Source: Eubacteriales bacterium (GTDB lineage: Bacteria > Bacillota > Clostridia > Oscillospirales > Oscillospiraceae). From it: a stretch of DNA of 64,000 bases. Positions 1 to 8,461 of this stretch are shown in pieces. Every line of letters begins with the position of its first letter. Position 1 is the stretch's first letter. Where the stretch lies: assembly GCA_030531505.1 (NCBI GenBank), contig JAUNNH010000008.1, positions 1 through 64,000 of the forward strand, written 5' to 3'. Under the pieces are notes generated by a model, which was not told the origin of the DNA, ran no database searches, and saw only the letters and a list, made by a program, of their open reading frames with translations. Position numbers and translations under genes: made by a program.

Positions 1-540
<540 letters not shown>

Positions 541-610
541 ATCGGTATGTATGCGTATCGTATATGCCGGTTTATCAGACGCGATTCTCTGTGAAAGGAG
601 CTTTTCGTAT

Positions 611-961
611 ATGGTGAAGATAGTCAATGAGATCGGCAGGATCCGGATCACGAACGAGGTGGTCTCCAACCTCGCCGGCGACGCGGCCACGAGCTGCTTC
701 GGCGTAAAGGGCATGGTCGGCCGCAGCCAGGGCAGCGGCCCCTTCCAGCTGCTGCGCCGCGAGTCCATGTCCAAGGGCGTGGAGGTGCACAGCAACGAGG
801 ACGGCAGCGTCTCGCTCGAGCTGCACATCGGGGTGGACCAGGGTATCAACATCTCCGCCGTCTGCCGCAGCATCATAAAGGAAGTGCGCTATAAACTCCA
901 GAAAGCCACCGGCATCCCTGTCCAGTCCGTCGACGTCTACGTCGACACCATTATCGGATAA
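611..961 (+). CDS. Asp23/Gls24 family envelope stress response protein (YloU-like)
   Basis: A 116-aa protein of the Asp23/Gls24 (DUF322) family, small proteins thought to organise at the membrane and linked to envelope or alkaline stress. It opens MVKIVNEIGRIRITNEVV, then has an alpha/beta core ending VQSVDVYVDTIIG, typical for the family in length and motif. The start at 611 is set by AAAGGAG at 594-600; the open frame extends further upstream but without family similarity. It lies 19 bases before fakA, the same pairing as yloU-yloV in Bacillus, so the two are co-transcribed. Its exact role is unknown even in model species; the association with fatty-acid kinase suggests a membrane-related job. 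Confidence 0.9.
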   Translation: MVKIVNEIGRIRITNEVVSNLAGDAATSCFGVKGMVGRSQGSGPFQLLRRESMSKGVEVHSNEDGSVSLELHIGVDQGINISAVCRSIIKEVRYKLQKATGIPVQSVDVYVDTIIG

Positions 962-980
962 AGATAGAGGTTCACAAACC

Positions 981-2687
981 ATGAGAGATTATATCGATGC
1001 CGCCGCCTTCAAAGAGATGATCCTCTGCGCGGACGCGGCTCTGCACGCCAATATCCAGGCGATCAACGATCTGAACGTATTTCCCGTCCCCGACGGCGAC
1101 ACCGGCACCAATATGGGGCTGACCATCAACAACGCCGTTGTGGAGCTGCGGAAAAAGGACTTCGACACGGTGGCCGCCGCCGCCGAGTGCGTCGCCGGCG
1201 CGATGCTGCGCGGGGCGCGCGGCAACTCCGGTGTCATCCTCTCCCTGCTCTTCCGCGGTATCTCCCGCCGCCTCAAGGGGCTGGAGACCGTCGGCGCGGC
1301 GGAGTTTGCCGGCGCGATGAACGACGGCGTCGAGGCCGCCTACAAAGCCGTTATGAAGCCCGCCGAGGGCACTATCCTCACGGTCTCCCGTCTCGCTTCC
1401 GCCGCCGCGGTCAAAGCCGCCGGCAAGGGTGCGGATCTGGAGGCGGCCCTCGCCTCCGCCATTGAGGCGGGCGAAGAGGCTCTGGAGGACACCGTGAACC
1501 AGAACCCCGTGCTCAAGAAAGCCGGCGTCATCGACGCGGGCGGCAAGGGCTACATGGTGATCCTGACCGCCATTCTCGCCTCCCTGCGCGGGGAGATTCG
1601 CTCCGAGACGATGAGCACCGACTCCGCCGCCGTGCGCGAAGCCGCCTGGGGCGCCGGTGAGGTCGAGGTCCCGGAGAAGAACATCTTCGACACCGTCTAC
1701 GTCGTGCGCAAGAACGATCCCAACGTGGATCTTATGCCGCTGCGCCTCTATCTCGACAGCATCGGCGACTCCCTCGTCATCAGCGACGACGATGAGATCT
1801 TCAAAGTGCACGTGCACACCGACATCCCCGGTGCCGCCCTGACCGAGAGCCAGAAGTACGGTGCGCTCGACATCGCGAAGATCGAGAACATGCGGCTGCA
1901 GGCCCTTGATCTTCTCGGCGGCCGCGCGGCCAAGAGCACCGATGATCTCGCCGCGATCGAGGATGAGCTGGAGGCCATGGAGGGCACCGCTCCCGCCGAG
2001 CAGGCGGACGGTGCCGTGGCGCCGGCGGAAAAAGAGTACGGCGTGGTCGTCGTCTGCGCGGGCGCCGGTATGGAATCCATGTTCCGCGATCTCGGCGTCG
2101 ACGGCATCGTCACCGGCGGGCAGACCATGAACCCCTCCACGGACGATATCCTGCGCGAGGTCAACCGCACCCCCGCCTCCACCGTTTTCGTCTTCCCCAA
2201 CAACAAGAACATCATCATGGCCGCGGAGCAGTGCATCCCTCTGACGGAGAAGCACGTCGTCGTCATGCCCTCCAAGACCGTGCCGCAGGGCATCTCGGCG
2301 CTGCTGAACTTCTCTCCCGACGAGAGCGAGGAGAGCCTGGTCGGCGCGATGGGCGAGGCCATGGGCAAGGTCCACACCGCGATGGTCACCTACGCCGCGC
2401 GCGACTCGGACTTCGGCGGCCACACGATCCATGCGGGCGAGTATCTGGGCCTGCTCGACGGGGCGCTGCTCGGCAGCTACACCGCGCTTGACACGCTGTT
2501 TGCGGATCTGGGCAAAGCCTGTGAGGACCTCAACCCCGAATTCGTCACCGTTTTCTACGGTGCGGACGTCACGCAGGAGGACGCCGAGGCGGTCGGCGCA
2601 TCGCTGACCGACGCACTCCCGGAGGCCGAGGTGAGCGTCGTGGACGGCGGACAGCCCGTCTACTATTACATGATCTCCATCGAGTGA
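981..2687 (+). CDS. fakA: Fatty acid kinase catalytic subunit FakA (DAK2/YloV family)
   Basis: A 568-aa protein. The N-terminal DhaL-like kinase domain (about 1-200) has NVFPVPDGDTGTNMG (metal and nucleotide binding) and ARGNSGVILS. A middle linker near 320-350 is Ala/Glu-rich. The C-terminal part (about 355-568) is the FakB/DegV-like region. FakA phosphorylates FakB-bound fatty acids to acyl-phosphate, feeding exogenous fatty acids into phospholipids. No fakB (DegV) gene is next to it in this window. Full length, start ATG at 981 directly after the Gls24 gene. A strong hairpin follows. The assignment rests on family motifs and the conserved gene pair. Confidence 0.94.
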   Translation: MRDYIDAAAFKEMILCADAALHANIQAINDLNVFPVPDGDTGTNMGLTINNAVVELRKKDFDTVAAAAECVAGAMLRGARGNSGVILSLLFRGISRRLKGLETVGAAEFAGAMNDGVEAAYKAVMKPAEGTILTVSRLASAAAVKAAGKGADLEAALASAIEAGEEALEDTVNQNPVLKKAGVIDAGGKGYMVILTAILASLRGEIRSETMSTDSAAVREAAWGAGEVEVPEKNIFDTVYVVRKNDPNVDLMPLRLYLDSIGDSLVISDDDEIFKVHVHTDIPGAALTESQKYGALDIAKIENMRLQALDLLGGRAAKSTDDLAAIEDELEAMEGTAPAEQADGAVAPAEKEYGVVVVCAGAGMESMFRDLGVDGIVTGGQTMNPSTDDILREVNRTPASTVFVFPNNKNIIMAAEQCIPLTEKHVVVMPSKTVPQGISALLNFSPDESEESLVGAMGEAMGKVHTAMVTYAARDSDFGGHTIHAGEYLGLLDGALLGSYTALDTLFADLGKACEDLNPEFVTVFYGADVTQEDAEAVGASLTDALPEAEVSVVDGGQPVYYYMISIE

Positions 2688-2710
2688 CCGGCGCTCCCCG
2701 GTCCTCCCCA

Positions 2711-2755
2711 AAAAGGGAGCGGGCACGAAACGCGTATCGTGCCCGCTCCCCTTTT
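2711..2755. terminator. Bidirectional terminator between fakA and rbsK
   Basis: Long stem (GGGAGCGGGCACGA pairing with TCGTGCCCGCTCCC) flanked by A-run on the left and T-run on the right, so it can end transcription of both convergent genes. Confidence 0.85.
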
Positions 2756-2765
2756 CTGTTTTCGC

Positions 2766-3677
2766 TTAATACCCGTTTTCCCGGCTCAGCTTTTCCATAA
2801 CCTCTTCCCTGTCCGGAATCGAGGCGGATGCGCCGCAGCGCGTGATGGCGATGGACGCAGCCGCAGACGCGGCATACAGCGCCCGCTGCGTGTCAAAGCC
2901 GTTCAGCGCGCCGGCCAGGAAAAAGCCGGCGAAGGTGTCGCCCGCGCCCGTGGTGTCCACCGGCTCCGTCGGGAGCGCGGCCTGTGTGAAATCCCCGGTC
3001 TCCCCGGAGAACACCGAACCGGCCGCGCCGAGGGTGAGCACCGCGTTTTTCACGCCGAAACGCTCCCGCAGCTCCCGTGCCGCGGCCAGCGGCGCCTCTT
3101 CTACCGGGTGCCCCAGCAGCGCCCCGGCCTCCAGCTCGTTGAGGAAGAGATAGTCGATAAGCTCCAGCGGCAGCTCCTTCACCGCCTCGTTCATAGGCGC
3201 GGGCGTCAGCGCAACGCGCATGCCCCGCTCCACGGCCGAGCGGATCAGGTGCTCCAACTCCCGGATCTCGTTCTGCACCGTGAGCACATCGCCCTCCCCG
3301 AAGCAGCTCAGCACACGGTCGATCTGTTCGCGGCTCGTGCTGTGGTTCGCCCCGCCGAAGACAAGGATGCAGTTGTCGCCCCCCGCGTCGTTCTGGATGA
3401 TGGCGTGGCCCGTGCGCACGCCGGGCAGCACGTCGACATGCCGTGTATCCACCCCGGCGCGGTGCAGCTCGGAGAGCAGGAAACGGCCGTCCTCCCCGAT
3501 GGCGCCCGCAAGCGACACGTCCAGCCCCGCGCGCGAGAGCGCGATGGACTGGTTGAGCCCCTTGCCGCCGCCGAAGAGGCGCAGTTCCGTGCAGGCGAGG
3601 GTCTCCCCCTTCTGCACAAAATGCGGTACGGAATAGGTGTAATCGATATTCAACGATCCGAAGCACAGAACTCTCAT
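2766..3677 (-). CDS. rbsK: Ribokinase-type PfkB family sugar kinase
   Basis: A 303-aa PfkB-family kinase that phosphorylates a free sugar, most likely ribose to ribose-5-phosphate. Visible motifs are the family signature GGGKGLNQSIALSRAG near 35-50 and the C-terminal TTGAGDTFAGFF with the catalytic Asp near 245. Start ATG at 3677 preceded by AAAGGAGC; the longer open frame upstream is not protein-like. The gene stands alone without a ribose transporter, so substrate specificity is inferred; fructokinase- or nucleoside kinase-like activity is possible. It is transcribed from its own promoter and converges on fakA. Confidence 0.8.
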   Translation of the reverse strand: MRVLCFGSLNIDYTYSVPHFVQKGETLACTELRLFGGGKGLNQSIALSRAGLDVSLAGAIGEDGRFLLSELHRAGVDTRHVDVLPGVRTGHAIIQNDAGGDNCILVFGGANHSTSREQIDRVLSCFGEGDVLTVQNEIRELEHLIRSAVERGMRVALTPAPMNEAVKELPLELIDYLFLNELEAGALLGHPVEEAPLAAARELRERFGVKNAVLTLGAAGSVFSGETGDFTQAALPTEPVDTTGAGDTFAGFFLAGALNGFDTQRALYAASAAASIAITRCGASASIPDREEVMEKLSRENGY

Positions 3678-3716
3678 GCCCGGGCTCCTTTCCACAAAAA
3701 GCCATTTCGTGCTCCT

Positions 3717-3745
3717 ATTATAAAACAGCTTTTCCTCCCGCGCAA
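3717..3745 (-). promoter_or_regulatory. Promoter for rbsK
   Basis: Minus strand TTGCGC (3740-3745), 17-bp spacer, TATAAT (3717-3722), about 40 bp upstream of the ATG. Confidence 0.7.
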
Positions 3746-3798
3746 GGGAAACCAGGCTGTCGGACGGTCTGTTTCCCGCAGCGCGGCGCAATTGAAGA

Positions 3799-3827
3799 TT
3801 GACATTGCCCGTAAAAGAATATAAAAT
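3799..3827 (+). promoter_or_regulatory. Promoter for ddl
   Basis: TTGACA (3799-3804), 17-bp spacer, TAAAAT (3822-3827). The predicted start of transcription gives a leader of roughly 145 bases before ddl. Confidence 0.7.
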
Positions 3828-3880
3828 GCCGGTAATCCGTGCCGATGAACGGAACAAATGGAGCCGCCATAGGATAGAGA

Positions 3881-3943
3881 GCGGGAGGGCGCATTCGTCC
3901 CTTCGGCCGGTGCGGTCTCCCGCCGCGCCGGACTCTCCGGCGC
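3881..3943 (+). other. Structured 5' leader of ddl
   Basis: Two predicted hairpins sit in the leader: GCGGGAG (3881-3887) with CTCCCGC (3917-3923), extended inside by CGCA/TGCG, and GCGCCGG (3925-3931) with CCGGCGC (3937-3943). No T-run follows, so this is not a plain terminator. Function unknown. Confidence 0.4.
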
Positions 3944-3979
3944 ACGGATCGGCCCGGAATAATCGATAAAGGAGTTTCC

Positions 3980-5056
3980 ATGAAAAACCTGTTGTTGCTG
4001 TTCGGAGGCCAGTCGTCCGAGCATGTCGTATCGCGCAATTCGGCCGGTTCGCTGCTCCCCTCGGTCTCCCGTGACGAGTTTAACATTATGACCGTCGGTA
4101 TCACCCGCAGCGGCGCCTGGTATCTGACCAAGGCGACCCCGGAGCGGATCGCCTCCGGTGAGTGGGAACACGATCCCGAAAACCGGCCGGCCTTTCTCTC
4201 CCCCAACCGCGCCATGCGCGGCCTGCAGGTCGTCACCGACAAGGGGCTCGTCTCCATGCCGGTGGACGTGGTGTTCCCCCTGATGCACGGCGAGCTCTGT
4301 GAGGACGGCGCCATCCAGGGGCTGCTGGAGATGTGCGGTCTCCCCTATGTCGGACCGGACGTCTGCGCCTCGGCGTGCTGCATGGATAAGTCCGTCACCA
4401 AGTTGGTCATCGCGCCGACCGGCATACGACAGGCGAAGTACGTGCTCGTCACCAAGGCGGATCTGGACGCCGATGCGGCTGCGGCAGCGGAGCGGGTCGA
4501 GCATGAGCTCGGGACCGGCTACCCCATCTTCGTTAAGCCCGCCTCCGCCGGCTCCTCCGTCGGCGTGACCAAGGCGCACGACCGGACGGAGCTGCTGCTC
4601 GCCTTTGAGAAGGCGGTCAAGGTCTGCAAAAAGATCCTGGCCGAGGAGGCCATCACCGGCCACGAGGTCGAGGTGGGTGTGCTCGGGAACGCGGATCCGC
4701 AGGCCTCCTGCGTCGGGGAGATCCTGGCTGCCAATGAGTTTTACGACTATGAGGCCAAGTACGAAAACGAGGCCTCCCGCACCGTGATCCCGGCAGAGAT
4801 CCCGGAAGAAGCCTCCGAAAAGCTGCGCAGCGCGGCCGTCACGGTGTTCCGCGCTCTCAGCTGCGAGGGCATGGCCCGTGTGGATTTCTTCCTCACGCCG
4901 GACGGCGAGGTCGTTTTCAACGAGATCAACACCCTGCCCGGCTTCACCCGGATCAGTATGTATCCCAAGCTCTGGGAGGCCCGCGGGCTCTCTTACCCCC
5001 GACTCATCTCCCGGCTCTGCGAGCTCGCCGTCGAGCGCGGCAACCGGATGCCTTAA
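3980..5056 (+). CDS. ddl: D-alanine--D-alanine ligase
   Basis: A 358-aa ATP-grasp ligase making D-Ala-D-Ala for peptidoglycan precursors in the cytoplasm. Visible: N-terminal LLFGGQSSEHVVSRNSA, CMDKSVTK near 134, the ATP-binding KPASAGSSVGVTKA near 181, EFYDYEAKY in the omega loop (D-Ala-D-Ala type rather than the VanA D-Lac type), ARVDFF and FNEINTLPGFT at the metal site. The usual HGxxGEDGxxQG block is HGELCEDGAIQG here, with Cys in place of the first Gly of GEDG. Start ATG at 3980 with AAAGGAG upstream. Full length; the gene is monocistronic between a leader and a strong terminator. Confidence 0.93.
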   Translation: MKNLLLLFGGQSSEHVVSRNSAGSLLPSVSRDEFNIMTVGITRSGAWYLTKATPERIASGEWEHDPENRPAFLSPNRAMRGLQVVTDKGLVSMPVDVVFPLMHGELCEDGAIQGLLEMCGLPYVGPDVCASACCMDKSVTKLVIAPTGIRQAKYVLVTKADLDADAAAAAERVEHELGTGYPIFVKPASAGSSVGVTKAHDRTELLLAFEKAVKVCKKILAEEAITGHEVEVGVLGNADPQASCVGEILAANEFYDYEAKYENEASRTVIPAEIPEEASEKLRSAAVTVFRALSCEGMARVDFFLTPDGEVVFNEINTLPGFTRISMYPKLWEARGLSYPRLISRLCELAVERGNRMP

Positions 5057-5068
5057 ACAACGATCGAA

Positions 5069-5107
5069 AAAGGCCCCTGTGCAGCGATCCGCTGCACAGG
5101 GGCCTTT
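5069..5107 (+). terminator. Terminator of ddl
   Basis: Perfect 17-bp stem, AAAGGCCCCTGTGCAGC at 5069-5085 with its complement at 5091-5107, five-base loop. Confidence 0.88.
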
Positions 5108-5122
5108 CTTCTCCTGTAAACC

Positions 5123-5156
5123 GAAAAAAGCCCGTCGTTTTCGCACGACAGGCTTT
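5123..5156 (-). terminator. Terminator of rpmB
   Basis: On the minus strand AAGCCTGTCGT, a short loop, ACGACGGGCTT and then a run of T. Confidence 0.8.
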
Positions 5157-5179
5157 GGTCGGGTAATATAAGATCGATA

Positions 5180-5368
5180 TTACACAGCGCGGGTGACCTT
5201 GCCGCTGCGCAGGCAGCGGGTGCAGACGTAGACATGCTTGGGGGACCCGTCCACGATGGCCTTGACGCGCTTCACGTTCGGCTTCCAGGTACGGTTGGAC
5301 CGTCTGTGAGAATGGCTGACCTTGATGCCGAAAGCCAAATCCTTGTCGCAGAACTGGCACTTTGCCAT
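5180..5368 (-). CDS. rpmB: 50S ribosomal protein L28
   Basis: A 62-aa basic ribosomal protein that opens MAKCQFCDKDLAFGIKVSHS and contains NRTWKPNVKRV. Two CxxC pairs (CQFC near residue 4 and CTRC near 52) make this the zinc-binding form of L28. The start at 5368 is set by AAGGAGG ten bases upstream; an in-frame ATG four codons earlier overlaps the ribosome binding site. In many Firmicutes rpmB lies divergently beside the Gls24-fakA genes; here it is a few kilobases away from them with rbsK and ddl inserted. Confidence 0.97.
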   Translation of the reverse strand: MAKCQFCDKDLAFGIKVSHSHRRSNRTWKPNVKRVKAIVDGSPKHVYVCTRCLRSGKVTRAV

Positions 5369-5425
5369 GGCTTGAAGCACCTCCTTGCTCGTGATTCTTG
5401 GATTTACTGAGTAGACAGCTCATAT

Positions 5426-5454
5426 ATAATAGCAGAGCAAAAACCGAATTGCAA
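5426..5454 (-). promoter_or_regulatory. Promoter for rpmB
   Basis: Minus strand TTGCAA (5449-5454), 17-bp spacer ending in TGC, TATTAT (5426-5431), an extended -10 promoter. Confidence 0.72.
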
Positions 5455-5496
5455 GCTTTTTTTATCGGAAAATACAGAAAAGATCGGCACGGCTCC

Positions 5497-5552
5497 TTTA
5501 CACCCGGCTGCGTGTAAAAACTGTTGCGAAACGCAGGCGGAACGGGTATTAT
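5497..5552 (+). promoter_or_regulatory. hprK promoter with upstream dyad
   Basis: TTGCGA (5524-5529), 17-bp spacer, TATTAT (5547-5552). Just upstream is an inverted repeat TTTACAC (5497-5503) / GTGTAAA (5512-5518), between the divergent rpmB and hprK promoters; it may be an operator. Confidence 0.6.
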
Positions 5553-5595
5553 AAGGATAAGAACTTCGATTCGTCAAATACGGGAGGAAACGGGC

Positions 5596-6537
5596 ATGAA
5601 GACCAAATACACCGTCAAGCTCAAAACCATCGTGGAGGAGCATAAGCTCACCATCCTGCACGCCTCCAAAAACTATGAGACGGCCCTTTTGACCACGGCG
5701 GATCTCAACCGTCCCGCCCTGCAGCTGACCGGGTTTTACAACTACTTTGACCCCAAGCGCCTGCAGATCATCGGCAACGTCGAGAGCACCTATCTCAACA
5801 CGCTCTCCCATGCGGAGCGCCTTGCCACCTACGAGCGCTTCATGGCTTACGACATCGCGGGCCTCGTCCTCTGCCACGGGGTGAAGCCCTCGCCCGAGTG
5901 CCTGGAGATGGCCGAGAAATATGACCGCAATCTCTTCCGCACCGATGAGGACACCTCCGATTTCCAGGCCAGCGTCATCATGGCCCTGCACAACTACCTC
6001 GCCCCGCGCCTGACCACGCACGGGGTGCTGGTGGAGATCTACGGTGAGGGCGTGCTCCTGACCGGTGACAGCGGCATCGGTAAGAGCGAGACCGCGCTCG
6101 AGCTCATCAAGCGCGGGCACCGGCTCGTTGCGGACGACGCAGTGGAGATCAAGCTCATCGGCAAGGACACGCTGATGGGCAGCGCCCCCGAGCTCATCCG
6201 CTACTATATGGAACTGCGCGGCATCGGCGTCATCAACGTCCGGCACATCTACGGCGTCGGCGCCATCAAGCCGGAAACCGCGATCGACCTCGTCGTGCAC
6301 ATGGAGCACTGGGTACAGGGCAAGGCCTACGACCGGCTCGGTCTCGAGAGCGAGAGCGAGACGATCCTCGGCGTGAATCTGCCGCGCGTGACCATCCCGG
6401 TGACGCCCGGGCGCAACCTCGCCGTCATCCTGGAGCTCGCGGCCATGAACAACCGCCAGAAGAAAATGGGCTTCAACGCCGCCGAGATGCTCGCCGCCGA
6501 GCACGATCTGCTCGTGAACAGCGGCACCACCTTCTAA
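5596..6537 (+). CDS. hprK: HPr kinase/phosphorylase
   Basis: A 313-aa bifunctional enzyme that phosphorylates HPr on Ser46 (and reverses it), the sensor step of carbon catabolite repression in Firmicutes. It has the Walker A loop LTGDSGIGKSETALEL near 155-170 and the family signature ELRGIGVINVRHIYGVGA near 209. The N-terminal domain (1-130) is the DRTGG-like fold. Start ATG at 5596 with GGGAGG upstream; the frame is open earlier but lacks similarity. It heads the run hprK-murB-rapZ-whiA-dnaE-pyk. Full length. Confidence 0.97.
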   Translation: MKTKYTVKLKTIVEEHKLTILHASKNYETALLTTADLNRPALQLTGFYNYFDPKRLQIIGNVESTYLNTLSHAERLATYERFMAYDIAGLVLCHGVKPSPECLEMAEKYDRNLFRTDEDTSDFQASVIMALHNYLAPRLTTHGVLVEIYGEGVLLTGDSGIGKSETALELIKRGHRLVADDAVEIKLIGKDTLMGSAPELIRYYMELRGIGVINVRHIYGVGAIKPETAIDLVVHMEHWVQGKAYDRLGLESESETILGVNLPRVTIPVTPGRNLAVILELAAMNNRQKKMGFNAAEMLAAEHDLLVNSGTTF

Positions 6538-6567
6538 TACTAAAACCGGTAAAGGAATTCAGCCTGT

Positions 6568-7599
6568 ATGGAAAATCTGGAACTTGCGATCGAACAGATC
6601 AAGAAAGAGCTGCCGGGGATGACCCTGCTCGAAAACGAGCCGCTCGCCGCCCACTGCTCCTTCCGCATCGGCGGCCCGGCGCGGGCCATCGCCGTTCCCG
6701 CGGACAGCGCCTCCCTTTCGCACGTCTGCTGCATCCTCAAGGAACACAAGCTCGCACCCCTGATGCTCGGCAACGGCACCAACATCCTCTTCCCGGATGA
6801 GGGGCTGAAGGACGTGCTGCTCATCAGCACGGAAAAGCTCACCCGCCTCTTCCTCCTGCCCGATGGCGCTCTCTACGCCGAGGCGGGCGTCTCCCTCTCA
6901 CGGCTTGCGAGCTTTGCGCAGCAGAATGGCCTCGCCGGGCTGGAGTTCGCCTCCGGCATCCCGGGCACGCTCGGCGGCGGCTGCCGGATGAACGCCGGCG
7001 CCTACGGGGGCGAGCTCAAGGACGTGATCGAGAGCGTGGTCTGCTACTACCTGCCCGAGCAGGCGCTCTATGAGCTGAGCGGCGAGCAGTGTGCCTTTGC
7101 CTATCGCGCAAGCCGCTTTTCCCGCATCGGCGGCTTCGTGGTGCTGAGCGCTGTCCTCCGCCTGCAGCAGGACGATCCGGAGGCGATCGCCGCCCGGATG
7201 CGCGAGCTCAACGAGAAGCGCCGCGACAAGCAGCCTCTGGATCTGCCCTCGGCGGGCAGCGCCTTCAAGCGGCCGGAGGGCCATTTCGCCGCGAAGCTCA
7301 TCGAGGACTGCGGTCTCAAGGGCTATCGGGTAGGCGGTGCGCAGGTCTCGGAGAAGCACGCGGGCTTCGTCGTAAACACCGGCGGCGCCACCAGCCACGA
7401 GGTCTACGATCTCATGATGCATGTACGCAACACCGTCTATCAGCAGACCGGCGTCCAGCTCGAGCCGGAGATCATCCTCCTCGCGCCCGATTACAAGCTG
7501 GAGGACAAGGGGCCCGCCATCCCGCGGCATCACGTCACCGTCAACGACTGGAGCGCGGCGCCGGACGCGGATGGTCCGCAGGATACAAAGGAGAACTGA
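6568..7599 (+). CDS. murB: UDP-N-acetylenolpyruvoylglucosamine reductase
   Basis: A 343-aa FAD enzyme that reduces UDP-GlcNAc-enolpyruvate to UDP-MurNAc with NADPH. Visible: GNGTNILFPDEG and GLEFASGIPGTLGG (FAD-binding domain, with AGAYGGEL just after), the short YRASRF loop typical of type II MurB, the proton-donor block LPSAGSAFKRPEG near 227 and the C-terminal LEPEIILLAPD with the conserved Glu. About 35 extra residues at the C-terminus are hydrophilic and probably unordered. It is 30 bases downstream of hprK and one base before rapZ, so translation is likely coupled. Confidence 0.96.
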   Translation: MENLELAIEQIKKELPGMTLLENEPLAAHCSFRIGGPARAIAVPADSASLSHVCCILKEHKLAPLMLGNGTNILFPDEGLKDVLLISTEKLTRLFLLPDGALYAEAGVSLSRLASFAQQNGLAGLEFASGIPGTLGGGCRMNAGAYGGELKDVIESVVCYYLPEQALYELSGEQCAFAYRASRFSRIGGFVVLSAVLRLQQDDPEAIAARMRELNEKRRDKQPLDLPSAGSAFKRPEGHFAAKLIEDCGLKGYRVGGAQVSEKHAGFVVNTGGATSHEVYDLMMHVRNTVYQQTGVQLEPEIILLAPDYKLEDKGPAIPRHHVTVNDWSAAPDADGPQDTKEN

Positions 7600-7600
7600 G

Positions 7601-8458
7601 ATGGAATTTCTGATCATCACCGGCCTCTCCGGCGCCGGAAAGAGCCGGGCCGCTGATGTGCTGGAGGATCTGGACTACTACTGCGTGGACAATATGCCCG
7701 TCGCGCTGATCCCGCGCTTTGCGGAGCTGTGCATGGACGCCCGCGGCCGCTATGAGCGCGTGGCGCTCGTGACAGACGTGCGCGAACGCGAGGGCTTCGG
7801 GCAGCTCCCCGGCATCCTGGAGGATCTCGAGGCCATGGACTGCACCGTGCGCATCCTCTATATGGACGCCGATCCCCGCACCCTTGTGCGCCGCTATAAA
7901 GAGTCGCGCCGCCCGCACCCCCTGGCCGGGTCCGGCGTCTCCATCGAACAGGCAATCCACCGCGAGCAGGAGCTGCTTGCGCCGATCAAGGAGCGTGCCG
8001 ATTTTGTCGTCAACAGCGCCGGGCTCACGCTCGGCATGCTGCAAAACCGTCTCTTCGGGCTTTTTGCCGGCGACGGAAAAAAGCGGGAGATCGAGGTCAC
8101 GGTCATGTCCTTCGGCTATAAGCACGGCATCCCGCTCGACGCCGATCTGGTCTTCGACGTGCGCTTCCTCCCCAACCCCTTCTATGTGGAGGATCTGCGT
8201 CCCCTCTGCGGATTGGACCGGCCGGTCAGCGACTTTGTGTTCAGCTATACGCAGACCCGCGTTTTCATGGAGAAGGTCGAGGAACTCATCGACTTCCTGC
8301 TGCCCTATTACATGGAGGAGGGCAAGCTCGGCCTCACGATCGCGATCGGCTGCACCGGCGGCCGCCACCGCAGTGTCGCCATTGCCGCCGAGCTCAACAA
8401 GTATCTCAACGTCAAGGGGATCGGCGCGGTCAGCGTGCACCGGGATATGGAGCGCTGA
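7601..8458 (+). CDS. rapZ: RNase adapter protein RapZ / YvcJ nucleotide-binding protein
   Basis: A 285-aa P-loop protein of the RapZ/YvcJ family. The Walker A motif IITGLSGAGKS is at 5-15, DNMPVALIP follows, and the C-terminal domain has the conserved GCTGGRHRSVAIA near 257. In Bacillus the homologue hydrolyses nucleotides and affects competence and small RNA levels; in E. coli it directs RNase E to glmZ. Start ATG at 7601, one base after the murB stop. It is three bases before whiA; the yvcK gene usually found between them is absent. Confidence 0.95.
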   Translation: MEFLIITGLSGAGKSRAADVLEDLDYYCVDNMPVALIPRFAELCMDARGRYERVALVTDVREREGFGQLPGILEDLEAMDCTVRILYMDADPRTLVRRYKESRRPHPLAGSGVSIEQAIHREQELLAPIKERADFVVNSAGLTLGMLQNRLFGLFAGDGKKREIEVTVMSFGYKHGIPLDADLVFDVRFLPNPFYVEDLRPLCGLDRPVSDFVFSYTQTRVFMEKVEELIDFLLPYYMEEGKLGLTIAIGCTGGRHRSVAIAAELNKYLNVKGIGAVSVHRDMER

Positions 8459-8461
8459 GCC

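Noticed and set aside
972..2726. Minus-strand open frame antisense to fakA
   Set aside because: Shadow of fakA; no promoter, ribosome binding site or recognisable motif.
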